A DNA stretch of 63,790 nucleotides, taken from an uncultured Ruminiclostridium sp. (GTDB lineage Bacteria; Bacillota; Clostridia; Oscillospirales; Ruminococcaceae). Numbering within the stretch: the stretch's first letter is position 1; every line of letters starts with the position of its first letter. Below, one piece after another: positions 1 to 7,402 of the stretch. The stretch is taken from the NCBI GenBank assembly GCA_944388385.1, contig CALXIO010000014.1, forward strand, positions 1-63,790, read 5' to 3'. Both the position numbers and the translations under genes were made by a program. The notes under the pieces were generated by a model, which saw only the letters and a list, made by a program, of their open reading frames with translations, did no database searches and was not told where the DNA came from.

Positions 1-41
1 TGAGCCCGGTGCAATACCGAACTCATTCACAAGCAATTTAA
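1..41 (+). CDS. IS3-family transposase OrfB, C-terminal fragment (partial, continues upstream of window)
   Basis: Read with full codons from base 3, the segment gives SPVQYRTHSQAI and a TAA stop at 39-41; the two bases before it (TG) fit a preceding Leu. L-S-P-V-x-Y-R is the typical C-terminal signature of IS3-family OrfB (DDE integrase) proteins. The catalytic domain would lie off the window. The adjacent inverted-repeat-like end at 51-76 supports the call. Confidence 0.7.
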   Translation, partial: SPVQYRTHSQAI

Positions 42-76
42 TATTTAATTTTGTCTAAACTTTGGGGTTCACTTCA
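1..76 (+). mobile_element. Right end of an IS3-family (IS150-group-like) insertion sequence, truncated by the window start
   Basis: The first 41 bases encode the last residues of an IS3-type OrfB transposase. They are followed by a terminal inverted-repeat-like segment at 51-76 (TTGTCTAAACTTTGGGG then TTCACTTCA), which read in reverse starts TGAAGTGAACCCC and has the form of Firmicutes IS3/IS150 ends. The element appears to end at about base 76, only 36 bp past the stop of the convergent DAHP synthase gene. The left end and the target duplication lie outside the window. The family call is from recognition, not a search. Confidence 0.72.
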
Positions 77-111
77 TCGGGGCGGATATTATTATACTAT
101 ATATTATATGC

Positions 112-1140
112 TTAAAGCTGGTCCGCTATGTCATATATAAGCCTTTCCGTCTTTTCCCAGCCAAGACAGGGGTCAGTAATAGACTTGCCATATACACAGT
201 CATCTGTTCCCTGACTGCCGTCTTCAATATAGCTTTCTATCATAAGTCCCTTTACAAAGTTCTTAATATCCTCACTGTGTCTGCGTGAGTGAAGTATTTC
301 CTTTGCAATTCTTATCTGCTCTAAATACTTCTTTCCGCTGTTGGAGTGGTTTGTATCCACAATTACCGCCATGTTTTCAAGTCCCTTCTTGCAGTAAAGC
401 TCATAAAGAAGTGAAAGATCCTCATAGTGATAGTTGGGGATGTTCTGACCGTGCTTGTTTACCGCACCTCTTAAAATAGCATGGGCAAGGGGATTTCCGT
501 CGGTGGTAACCTCCCAGCCTCTGTATATAAAGGTGTGCTTAGCCTGAGCCGCCTTTATGGAGTTAAGCATTACAGATAAGTCACCGCCGGTGGGATTTTT
601 CATTCCGGCAGGAATGTCCATACCCGATGATGTAAGTCTGTGCTGCTGATCCTCAACGGATCTTGCACCGATTGCAACATAGGAAAGTAAATCCGACAAA
701 TAACGGTAATTCTCCGGATAAAGCATTTCATCAGCACAGGTAAAGCCTGTCTGCTCTATTGCTCTTTGGTGTAATTCCCTTACCTTAATAAGGCCCTCTA
801 ACATATCCTCTCTCTTGTTGGGGTCGGGCTGGTGAATCATACCCTTATAGCCTTCCCCGGTGGTACGGGGCTTGTTGGTGTAAATTCTGGGGATGATGAT
901 TATCTTATCCTTTACCTTCTCCTGTACAGGTACAAGTCTTGATATATAATCAAGTACAGGCTCCTCCTTATCAGCAGAACAGGGTCCTATAATAAGGATG
1001 AACTTATCGCTCTTGCCGGTAAATACATCTGCTATTTCCTTATCCCTTTTTGCCTTGATTTGCTTGATGTTCTCGGTTACGGGATACATTTTCTTAATTT
1101 CCCTCGGTATGGGGAGCTTACGGATGAATGTCATTGACAT
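112..1140 (-). CDS. aroF: 3-deoxy-7-phosphoheptulonate (DAHP) synthase, type I
   Basis: This enzyme condenses phosphoenolpyruvate and erythrose 4-phosphate, the committed step of aromatic amino acid synthesis, in the cytosol. The 342 residues match the AroG/AroF/AroH length. Visible motifs are GPCSADKEE near residue 52, the substrate-binding KPRTTGEGYKG stretch near 90, and DTNHSNSGKKY near 262, which carries the conserved H-x-N-S-x-K. It ends only 36 bp from the IS3 end, and no terminator is seen between. A T-box leader lies directly upstream, so expression should follow tRNA charging. Which of the aroF/aroG/aroH paralogues it corresponds to cannot be told; the symbol is a convention. Confidence 0.93.
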   Translation of the reverse strand: MSMTFIRKLPIPREIKKMYPVTENIKQIKAKRDKEIADVFTGKSDKFILIIGPCSADKEEPVLDYISRLVPVQEKVKDKIIIIPRIYTNKPRTTGEGYKGMIHQPDPNKREDMLEGLIKVRELHQRAIEQTGFTCADEMLYPENYRYLSDLLSYVAIGARSVEDQQHRLTSSGMDIPAGMKNPTGGDLSVMLNSIKAAQAKHTFIYRGWEVTTDGNPLAHAILRGAVNKHGQNIPNYHYEDLSLLYELYCKKGLENMAVIVDTNHSNSGKKYLEQIRIAKEILHSRRHSEDIKNFVKGLMIESYIEDGSQGTDDCVYGKSITDPCLGWEKTERLIYDIADQL

Positions 1141-1185
1141 AATTTTTTCTTCCTTTCTTTACTCACAAAACGCATGGACAGACAA

Positions 1186-1444
1186 TAAAAAAGCCCTCTG
1201 CATAACACAGAGGGCGAATATATCGCGGTACCACCTCAATTTACCGTACAGGTGCAAGCACTGGTATACGGCCTTTATAGCTGTAACGGGCTTACCCGGA
1301 CTCCTTACAGGCTTTATGCTTTCGGGAAATCTCTCCGGAATGAATTCAGACTTTATATTCTGTCGGCTTTCACCTTACCCGACTCTCTGTGAGAAATCTG
1401 CCGTCTTACTGGTTTCCATCAACGATTTGTGGGTGTTTATTTAC
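1186..1444 (-). ncRNA. T-box leader controlling DAHP synthase, specifier read as UUC (Phe)
   Basis: On the minus strand the leader carries the canonical T-box sequence AGGTGGTACCGCG (1224-1236). It is followed by a strong terminator, GCCCTCTG-tgttatg-CAGAGGGC plus a U run (1186-1215). Upstream are Stem I hallmarks: an AGTAAG element, AGAGAGTCGGG, and GCCGAC closing the distal loop. The specifier region reads CTGAA-TTC-ATTCCGGAG, which places a UUC (phenylalanine) codon at the usual position after GAA. Uncharged tRNA-Phe would pair there and favour antitermination. The T-box identity is clear; the specifier is read by eye. Confidence 0.93.
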
Positions 1445-1450
1445 TTATTC

Positions 1451-1479
1451 AGTATAACACAGTATTTTTACCTTGTCAA
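1451..1479 (-). promoter_or_regulatory. Sigma-A promoter of the T-box/DAHP synthase unit
   Basis: Minus strand: -35 TTGACA (1474-1479), 17-bp spacer, -10 TATACT (1451-1456). It is near consensus and predicts a start near 1444, at the head of the T-box. The -35 box contains the TGA stop codon of the upstream gene (1476-1478), so the two genes overlap functionally. Confidence 0.88.
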
Positions 1480-1832
1480 GTGTCATTCACATTTATTCTC
1501 TGACCGAACTTTAAAAGTATCTTTGCATAAAGCTGCTTGTCAATATCATAAAAGGCACTTTCCCATGTCTTTTTGTCGTACTCGTACAACTCAAACTGCA
1601 TCATAATCTCGCTTAAATCCTCGGTGGTGTAAAACACACACTGATAATAACGATCCTTTTCGGCATAGTAATTTACCGGCTCCATGGAAAGCACATTTTC
1701 GCAGGAATCCTTCAAAAGTGCCTCGCATTCTTCCTTCATCATATAGACAAACTGCACCTTTTTATTATTCGGCATGGAATTTGCCCTTTTTACATCCGCC
1801 TTATTGGGACCCTTGTTTTTCTTAAAAAACAT
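1476..1832 (-). CDS. Uncharacterised small cytosolic protein
   Basis: A 118-residue protein that I do not recognise. It has no signal peptide and no membrane segment. The N-terminus is Lys-rich (MFFKKNKGPNKADVKRANS), and the rest looks like a compact alpha/beta domain with an aromatic, acidic C-terminal half. The start is supported by a GAGG ribosome site a few bases upstream. It sits between the APH-like kinase gene and the DAHP synthase promoter, all on one strand; its own promoter is not obvious. The stop codon lies inside the -35 box of the next gene. Confidence 0.7.
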   Translation of the reverse strand: MFFKKNKGPNKADVKRANSMPNNKKVQFVYMMKEECEALLKDSCENVLSMEPVNYYAEKDRYYQCVFYTTEDLSEIMMQFELYEYDKKTWESAFYDIDKQLYAKILLKFGQRINVNDT

Positions 1833-1850
1833 AACAACCTCTGAATTTCA

Positions 1851-1880
1851 TAAAATAAAGCTGCCCACAGGGTGGGCAGC
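1851..1880 (-). terminator. Intrinsic terminator of the APH-like gene
   Basis: Minus strand GCTGCCCAC-cct-GTGGGCAGC (1860-1880) followed by TTTATTTTA. It sits 10 bp after the stop of the gene at 1891-2655. Confidence 0.85.
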
Positions 1881-1890
1881 AGGAATTTCA

Positions 1891-2655
1891 TCAGGAATAA
1901 TCAACAACATCAAGCCAGGTAAGGAGAATTTCTCTTTCTTCCTTGGTATAAATACCCTTGGCAAGTGTGGAGGCTGCCATAATGGGAAGCCATTCCTGTA
2001 CATACTTCTTGGATGTTGCAGTCTTTTCACAGAAAAGATTCATATACTTTTCAGCCATCTCTGTAGATGAAAGAGAAAGCTTTAAGTAGGTCTTTGCAAT
2101 ATCCGCACTGGCATTACCGATAGTAGCGCCTACCCAGTCAACAATATATACCTTGTCATCATCTGTAACGATAACATTTTCAGGTCCGAAATTACCGTGG
2201 CAAAGCTTCTTGTGCTTGGGTGTGCTGTCAAGTCTTGTAAGAAGCTCGTACTTCTTGATGTGGTCAATCTCGTTAAGTCCTTCAATTTCCTCACGGAGAG
2301 TATCCTTGAACTTAGCTACACCTGTAAGAGTGTGACGGTGAATGTCAAGCTGAATTTCAAGCATATCGTCAAGATAAGCATCAGCGTGCTCAGGCTGTTT
2401 TTCCATAAGCTGTGCTAATGTCTTACCCTTGATAAGCTCGGATGCAATCATCCACTGTCCGTCTACAAGTTCAATTTCTGTTATCTTAGGAACCTTAACG
2501 CCGGCTTCTTCAACCTTAGCGTTCATAAGTGCCTCATAAAAAACTATTGTCTTAGGACAATCGGGCTTAAATACCTTAACAGCTAAGTCACCGCTTTCAT
2601 ATACATCAACTGTGCGTCCTTCGGAAATCTTCTTCTCTAACTTAATATCTTTCAT
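1891..2655 (-). CDS. APH/choline kinase-family phosphotransferase homologue with altered catalytic loop
   Basis: A 254-residue protein of the aminoglycoside phosphotransferase/choline kinase fold. The N-lobe has a VDVYESGDLAVKVFK strand with a candidate ATP-anchoring lysine (27 or 30). The catalytic loop reads LCHGNFGPENVIV (about 151-163), and the metal-binding motif is VDW at 172-174. In active members the loop is H-G-D-x-x-x-x-N; here the catalytic Asp is Asn155, while His153 and Asn160 are kept. The substrate is unknown and there is no reason to call it a resistance gene. It may be a low-activity or pseudo-kinase. It stands alone, with its own promoter and terminator. Confidence 0.82.
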   Translation of the reverse strand: MKDIKLEKKISEGRTVDVYESGDLAVKVFKPDCPKTIVFYEALMNAKVEEAGVKVPKITEIELVDGQWMIASELIKGKTLAQLMEKQPEHADAYLDDMLEIQLDIHRHTLTGVAKFKDTLREEIEGLNEIDHIKKYELLTRLDSTPKHKKLCHGNFGPENVIVTDDDKVYIVDWVGATIGNASADIAKTYLKLSLSSTEMAEKYMNLFCEKTATSKKYVQEWLPIMAASTLAKGIYTKEEREILLTWLDVVDYS

Positions 2656-2712
2656 GCTCGGTCCTTTCCGGCGGGTGTATATTCTCTATCCGCCACTTTG
2701 ATTTCAAAAGTT

Positions 2713-2741
2713 ATTATACTACAATATACCTGTTTTGTCCA
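2713..2741 (-). promoter_or_regulatory. Sigma-A promoter of the APH-like gene
   Basis: Minus strand: -35 TGGACA (2736-2741), 17-bp spacer, -10 TATAAT (2713-2718). Confidence 0.8.
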
Positions 2742-3061
2742 TAGAAAAAAATGATTTTTAACAAATTTGCAATAAAATAATTTTCCAATTTGTAGATAAT
2801 GCACAAGAAATTCTATGTAACATTTCAGGGTATATAATTTGGGAATAGCTGAGGTTTACTTTTGGTTTACCTATAGTATATTTTTTGGCGGTGGTTGGGG
2901 GATATTTTTATTAAGGGGGTGTGCGTACCCTTATTATTTTCGCCTGCTGTCGGAAATTCGCCCTGTTAAGGGGGTGTGCGACCTGTTTTTTCTGAACGGC
3001 TTCAGACTTCACTCCACCCACCCCCCGCCCCCTCCCTCATAGGGAGGGGGTTGAATTTGTT
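2742..3061. other. Intergenic stretch without a credible gene
   Basis: An AT-rich part (2742-2880) is followed by a G-rich part (2890-3061) with short runs such as AAGGGGGTGTGCG occurring twice (2919 and 2970 regions), and a small hairpin with CCCTCCCT/AGGGAGGG arms near 3033-3048. Reading frames here are low-complexity and have no ribosome site. It leads directly into the hairpin repeat at 3062. Confidence 0.6.
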
Positions 3062-3220
3062 GCGCACTTCGTGCGCTTTATGTGGGGCTTCGCCCCACAC
3101 CCCATTAAGGGGGCAAGCCCCATTAAAACCCCCATTAAAGGGTGGGGTGTACCCTTTTTGCCGTTTTGCGTGCTTACGCACGCTTTTTTGTGGGGCTTAG
3201 CCCCCTTAAAACCCCCGTTA
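3062..3220 (-). repeat. GC-rich hairpin repeat, copy 1 (composite)
   Basis: Read on the minus strand it contains the modules seen in the other copies: TAACGGGGGTTTTAAGGGGG, the hairpin GCGTGC-GTAA-GCACGC, AACGGCAAAAAGG, TTAATGGGGTGTGGGG, and the 7-bp hairpin GTGGGGC-GAA-GCCCCAC. It ends in a further hairpin, GCGCAC-GAA-GTGCGC (3062-3076). The modules are duplicated and rearranged relative to the copy at 63664. Confidence 0.85.
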
Positions 3221-3230
3221 TTCCCCCAAA

Positions 3231-3261
3231 CAAAAAACCGGCCTGCCCTTGCACGCCGGTT
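3231..3261 (-). terminator. Intrinsic terminator of the 10512-3299 operon
   Basis: Minus strand AACCGGC-gtgcaagggcag-GCCGGTT followed by TTTTG. It sits 38 bp past the stop of the DUF368 gene, the last gene of the five-gene operon. Confidence 0.8.
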
Positions 3262-3298
3262 TTATTCTATCTTTCTTATTTACTTCCCTATTAGGTTT

Positions 3299-4438
3299 TT
3301 ACTCTTTTGTCGTTGCAGTTGCGGTTTCTGTCTCCGCATCCTTTTCCTCTTCTCCCTCAACCGTTGTATGCTTGCCGGTGATGTATGCCGCAAATGCACC
3401 AAGGGCAAAGGAGAATACTCCGATAAGAGTCTGCATATTAAGGCCTATTCCCTCAGGGAGTACCGCATAAAGGGAGCCTATTACAAGTCCCATAATGGCG
3501 CTGTATACCATAAGAGAAAATCTTTTCATCAGCGCTCCTATCAGCTTTGCACCGAATACAATTCCTATTACAACACCTATTCCCACAGGGATCATGGTGA
3601 TTATATCAAAGCTCTTTATTGAGCCTATTACCGTGGGGTAAATTCCCAACAGCACCATTATAAATGAGCCGGATACACCGGGTATTATCATGGCAACCGA
3701 TGCTAATATTGCACCCCCTAAAAGGGTAAGGAATAAAAGGGTGTTCATCTGATAGGTACAGTTAAAGGAAATATCCTGCTCGGTTATCTCTGCTGTTGTG
3801 GGTACTTTTACGGTAAGGCTTTCGCCGTTCTTTATCATTGTACCCTCAGCGCCTGTTAAGGTAACTGAATTGTCAGAGGACTTTTTAATTACGCAGTTTT
3901 CCGGCTGACCCTCTATTTTAACAGGGATCTTTATTGTCCAGTCACCCTTCATGTCGTGACCGCTGATATTTTCCACCGTGATACTGTAACCGCTGTCTGT
4001 CTTTTCCGGAATTATTTTATAGCTGTCATTATTCACATAGTTATCAAGGACTGTAAGTCCCACAACAAGGGCAAGGGCAGGTATAAAGGAAATAAGGCAG
4101 GAGGGCTTTATCTTGTCCTTTACTGTGGCGCAACGGTAAATAAGGGGGATGCTTCCTGTGATAAGTCCCATGAAGAACATATTTGTAGCCACAGGGAAAT
4201 TTTGCAATAACCAGGTTATTACAAAGGAAAAGCCCACTATACCGCATACAGCACCTATGCCGAAGAATATTAGAAAAACCAGGTTTTTCTTTATCTCCGA
4301 CAGATTTAAGGAAAACACTCCTATAAGCTTATCATAAATGCCGAATACCACCATCATAGTGCCGCCGCTGACACCGGGAATTACATTTGCAATTCCGAAT
4401 ACTATGCCGAAAATCACATAAAGAATGTTCTGTAACAT
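3299..4438 (-). CDS. DUF368/PopT-type polyprenyl-phosphate transporter with an extracytoplasmic insertion
   Basis: An integral membrane protein of 379 residues from the DUF368 family. Members of this family (PopT) were recently shown to recycle undecaprenyl phosphate across the membrane for cell-wall synthesis. The two inverted-repeat signatures are visible: VIPGVSGGT at 19-27 and IIPGVSGSF at 251-259, each beside hydrophobic helices. Between them, residues about 132-232 form a soluble, beta-rich, Ser/Thr/Gly-rich segment, which lengthens the protein well beyond a plain transporter core. An outward-facing position is inferred from membrane topology. The C-terminus is acidic and Thr-rich. It is the last gene of the operon, 21 bp after the pseudo-ATPase gene. 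Confidence 0.88.
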   Translation of the reverse strand: MLQNILYVIFGIVFGIANVIPGVSGGTMMVVFGIYDKLIGVFSLNLSEIKKNLVFLIFFGIGAVCGIVGFSFVITWLLQNFPVATNMFFMGLITGSIPLIYRCATVKDKIKPSCLISFIPALALVVGLTVLDNYVNNDSYKIIPEKTDSGYSITVENISGHDMKGDWTIKIPVKIEGQPENCVIKKSSDNSVTLTGAEGTMIKNGESLTVKVPTTAEITEQDISFNCTYQMNTLLFLTLLGGAILASVAMIIPGVSGSFIMVLLGIYPTVIGSIKSFDIITMIPVGIGVVIGIVFGAKLIGALMKRFSLMVYSAIMGLVIGSLYAVLPEGIGLNMQTLIGVFSFALGAFAAYITGKHTTVEGEEEKDAETETATATTKE

Positions 4439-4459
4439 AAGCTGTCCTTTCTTCTTTTA

Positions 4460-6895
4460 TTATCTTTTTTCTGTAAATCTGTATATAAATCCTGCAAGTA
4501 ATCCGATAATCACACTGAATACGCAGGAAAGAGGGCTTATTGCCCCAAGTCCCAGAAGGGTGGAAATATAGGGTACATATATTATCACCACAGATAATAT
4601 TGCAACCGCTATAAGTAAAAGTATGCTCTTTTTGGGAATTCCCCTGCCTCCGTCGGTAACTCCCAGCTTTACAAAGGAGCAAAATACCGTAAACAAGGAC
4701 ATCATTATAAATATAATGGAATTTGAGGCCTGGGGTAACTGTCCGCTTCCTAAAAGCATGGTAGCAAGGGTGAATACCACACCCACTCCCATACCGTAAA
4801 GCATGGACACCGCAAAAAAGCTCTTGCTTATCACTCCCCTGCCGATAAATCCCGAGGAGGTCATTTCCTTATGTAGATCTCCCGTGTAGTCCCCGAAGCT
4901 CATAGCACAAAGAGGTAAAACCACACAACAGAAAAGTAAGGCAGAAAGGGGATTTATAGCGCATATACCGAAAAGTATATCCGCCGCCATCATTATGCCA
5001 AGGGCGGTAAATACAATAAGGCAAAGGGAAAGACACTTCTTTATGTTTCTGTGAAGCTGTCTTGCCTCCTTTATTATATCCACTATTGCCGCAAAGCTAT
5101 CATTGGCGGTAATTAAATCCGCCGCATCATATATACATCCGGAGGTATTTTCAAGGGAGGTTATACCAAAGTCGCTGTGCTTCATCATATTATACTGGGA
5201 ATTTGTGCTTCCGTATACCGCCACAATTTCTCCGCTTTTTCTCATGGCATCAATTACATCCGGCTTTTCAAGGTCGGTTATATGGCTGATAATTTCCACT
5301 CTGCGAAAATCCGGAACTCTGCCGCTTCTGAGCCTCTCGCCGCTTACCATTTTACCCGGGTCAAGTCCTATTCTCTTACCCAGCGCCCCAGAGGTATTTG
5401 TGGTGTCATCCGTCATAAGCACTATTCGTACACCTGCCCTGGCGCAGTTTTTAACTGCAAGGGCTATCATATCACGGGTAGCGGATATAAAGGAAACCAT
5501 TCCCATATAGGTATATTTTGCAGCGAAAAGGCTTCTTAAATCCGCATAGTCCTCACTTAGTATAGTATATGCGCTTGCCCATACCTCATGACCCTTTGAG
5601 GATAACATTCTGTTCTTTTCCTGTACCGCAAATACGCTTTCCGCAGGCATATCACAAAGCTGTGCCACCTTTTCCGGCTCGCCCTTTATACAAAGCAGCA
5701 GCTTATCTCCTATACGGTACATATTTCCCCCAAGACCGAATTCATTTGAATAGGGGAAGCTCTGTACAAGCTCATATTCATCAATGGCGGCTATATCCAC
5801 CCCGGCGGTCCTGCCATGGGCGGCAAGGGCCTTTTCGGCATTGGTGGGCTCCTGTCTGTTTCCTGCAAGAAGGCTTACAGTTACCATAAGGTCATAGTTT
5901 TTGCTGTGTACTCCCGATACCTCTAACTTATCAGAGGTAACTATGGCGGATTTATCTATAATTATAGCCGTCAAGGAATTAAGCCTTTGTAAAACACCGG
6001 TGTTTTTAATAACGGCGCCCTTTTTCCTTATTTTTCTTGCGACCCTTACACTATAGGAACGGATGAAAAATTCCGCTATGGGAGGCATAAGGCATATAAG
6101 CCAGCCTGCCGCCTTAATTCCCCATACAGAGGCCTCGGTAGGGGGGCTTCTTACGGCATTTAAGGTAACACCGAGAGCAGTTAAAAGAATAGCTCCCACT
6201 ATCCATACAGGCTTTATTTTTGCAAATACCTTTTCATAGCCTGTGTAGTCCGGGTCCTCGGTTTTGGTGTAGTATTCTCCGTTTGCCCTTGCGGTATCAA
6301 CACCTGTGGCAAATACCCTTGCTATACAGCCGCCGCTTACCACTCTTGTGCCGGAATATATGCAGGAGGATTTCAGCTTATGTCCCTCGCCGTCAAAGCC
6401 TGCCTTTTTCGCCGCATGGGGGTTACCGTTTGTAAAAAGGCTTTCATCACAGGAAAGGGAATATTGCTCCAGTACATGGGCATCCGCCGGTACCATTTCC
6501 CCTTCCTCAAGGATAATAAGATCATCCGGTACTATGTAGGCTGTGGGTATAAGCTCTATACGGCTTTCCCTTATAACCCGGTATTTCATCTTTGCATAGC
6601 CGGTACATTCATCCATTTTTTCATTGGTGCGGTGGTAAAGTAAGGCTAATACCGCCATAATTACTATTGCCCCGGTAAGGCATATTACCGCCCCTGCATA
6701 ATCCTTTGTGCCTAAGTAGGGTACAACGGAAATAAGCAGTATAAGTGACCAGGGGTTAAGTAACCAATGGTACACCTTAAATCTGCGCTTTGCAGTATTA
6801 TTTACCCGGTTTTCACCGTACATTTCAAGGTTTTTTGCCGCCTTTTCTTCGGTGATACCCTCATATTCCCCTGTAAAATTTAAAAATCGTGCCAT
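4460..6895 (-). CDS. P-type ATPase homologue with degraded catalytic motifs (pseudo-pump)
   Basis: The 811 residues follow the P2-type layout: an N-terminal cation-ATPase-like segment (EGITEEKAAKNLEMYGENRVN), actuator, M3-M4, P and N domains and a C-terminal membrane bundle. Key motifs are altered throughout. The actuator TGES is replaced by TNGN (155-158). M4 PEGL is replaced by MPPIAEF (270-276). DKTGT is replaced by DKSAI, with Asp314 retained. TGD is replaced by TDD (495-497). GDGxND aligns with YGSTNSQ (561-567), losing both metal-binding Asp. KGEPE (404-408) of the nucleotide domain is kept. The reading frame is intact over its full length, so this is not a decaying gene. It starts directly after the HD gene's stop. 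The likely role is regulatory or structural, or a very divergent flippase; this is inference. Confidence 0.87.
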   Translation of the reverse strand: MARFLNFTGEYEGITEEKAAKNLEMYGENRVNNTAKRRFKVYHWLLNPWSLILLISVVPYLGTKDYAGAVICLTGAIVIMAVLALLYHRTNEKMDECTGYAKMKYRVIRESRIELIPTAYIVPDDLIILEEGEMVPADAHVLEQYSLSCDESLFTNGNPHAAKKAGFDGEGHKLKSSCIYSGTRVVSGGCIARVFATGVDTARANGEYYTKTEDPDYTGYEKVFAKIKPVWIVGAILLTALGVTLNAVRSPPTEASVWGIKAAGWLICLMPPIAEFFIRSYSVRVARKIRKKGAVIKNTGVLQRLNSLTAIIIDKSAIVTSDKLEVSGVHSKNYDLMVTVSLLAGNRQEPTNAEKALAAHGRTAGVDIAAIDEYELVQSFPYSNEFGLGGNMYRIGDKLLLCIKGEPEKVAQLCDMPAESVFAVQEKNRMLSSKGHEVWASAYTILSEDYADLRSLFAAKYTYMGMVSFISATRDMIALAVKNCARAGVRIVLMTDDTTNTSGALGKRIGLDPGKMVSGERLRSGRVPDFRRVEIISHITDLEKPDVIDAMRKSGEIVAVYGSTNSQYNMMKHSDFGITSLENTSGCIYDAADLITANDSFAAIVDIIKEARQLHRNIKKCLSLCLIVFTALGIMMAADILFGICAINPLSALLFCCVVLPLCAMSFGDYTGDLHKEMTSSGFIGRGVISKSFFAVSMLYGMGVGVVFTLATMLLGSGQLPQASNSIIFIMMSLFTVFCSFVKLGVTDGGRGIPKKSILLLIAVAILSVVIIYVPYISTLLGLGAISPLSCVFSVIIGLLAGFIYRFTEKR

Positions 6896-7393
6896 TTAAT
6901 CTTCGCTTTTCTCCAATCCGTAAATCATGTCAATAAGCCATTTGCCGGTTTTCGTCTTAAATAATCTTCTTGATGCGGATATTGCTTTTTTGCTAAGTCC
7001 ATCCTCATAGTGATTTACTATAAGGTCCGCCTCAATAAGTATCTGAAGATCAATTCCCTCAATATTATTATAGGTGTGGTGGGTGGCTATAAGCTGTAAC
7101 ACCCTGTCCTGTACATCCTCAAAGCCATTGGTTTTTGCAAGGATTTCAGCCGCCACACCGGGACCCAGCTTCTGCTGAATCTCTCCGTCATTTCTGCCGT
7201 ACAGCCTTTCGCCCTCATGTATTCCTATATCATGAAGTACCGCCGCCGCTAAAAGCCCCTTAAGGGTAATTTCGTCTAATCCCTCTCTTACCCCTATAAG
7301 CCTTGACAGTTCATACACCTTTATAAGGTGCTGTATTCGTTTAGGGTCGCCTCTGTCATACTCTATGGCATTTAATAGAAGCTGATTTATCAT
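6896..7393 (-). CDS. HD-domain phosphohydrolase
   Basis: A 165-residue soluble protein with an intact HD metal site: His22 (RIQHLIKV), His54-Asp55 (VLHDIGIHE), His105/His106 (ATHHTY) and Asp123 (EADLIV). The family hydrolyses phosphate esters, often nucleotides; the substrate here is unknown. The gene lies 9 bp after the large membrane protein gene, and its stop directly abuts the start of the pseudo-P-type ATPase gene, so the three are almost certainly co-transcribed. All metal ligands are present, so it is expected to be the one active enzyme in this operon. Confidence 0.88.
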   Translation of the reverse strand: MINQLLLNAIEYDRGDPKRIQHLIKVYELSRLIGVREGLDEITLKGLLAAAVLHDIGIHEGERLYGRNDGEIQQKLGPGVAAEILAKTNGFEDVQDRVLQLIATHHTYNNIEGIDLQILIEADLIVNHYEDGLSKKAISASRRLFKTKTGKWLIDMIYGLEKSED

Positions 7394-7402
7394 AAAATCA
7401 CC

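Noticed and set aside
998..1606. Long plus-strand frame across the DAHP synthase start and T-box
   Set aside because: It crosses the T-box hairpins and the promoter of the opposite strand, so it is not a gene.
1891..2655. Antibiotic resistance (aminoglycoside phosphotransferase) role for the APH-like gene
   Set aside because: Only the broad fold fits; the catalytic Asp is changed and there is no resistance context.
2839..3250. Open frames of 60-180 codons before the DUF368 gene
   Set aside because: Translations are rich in Pro/Leu/Ala from G- and C-runs, and the frames cross the repeat and a terminator.
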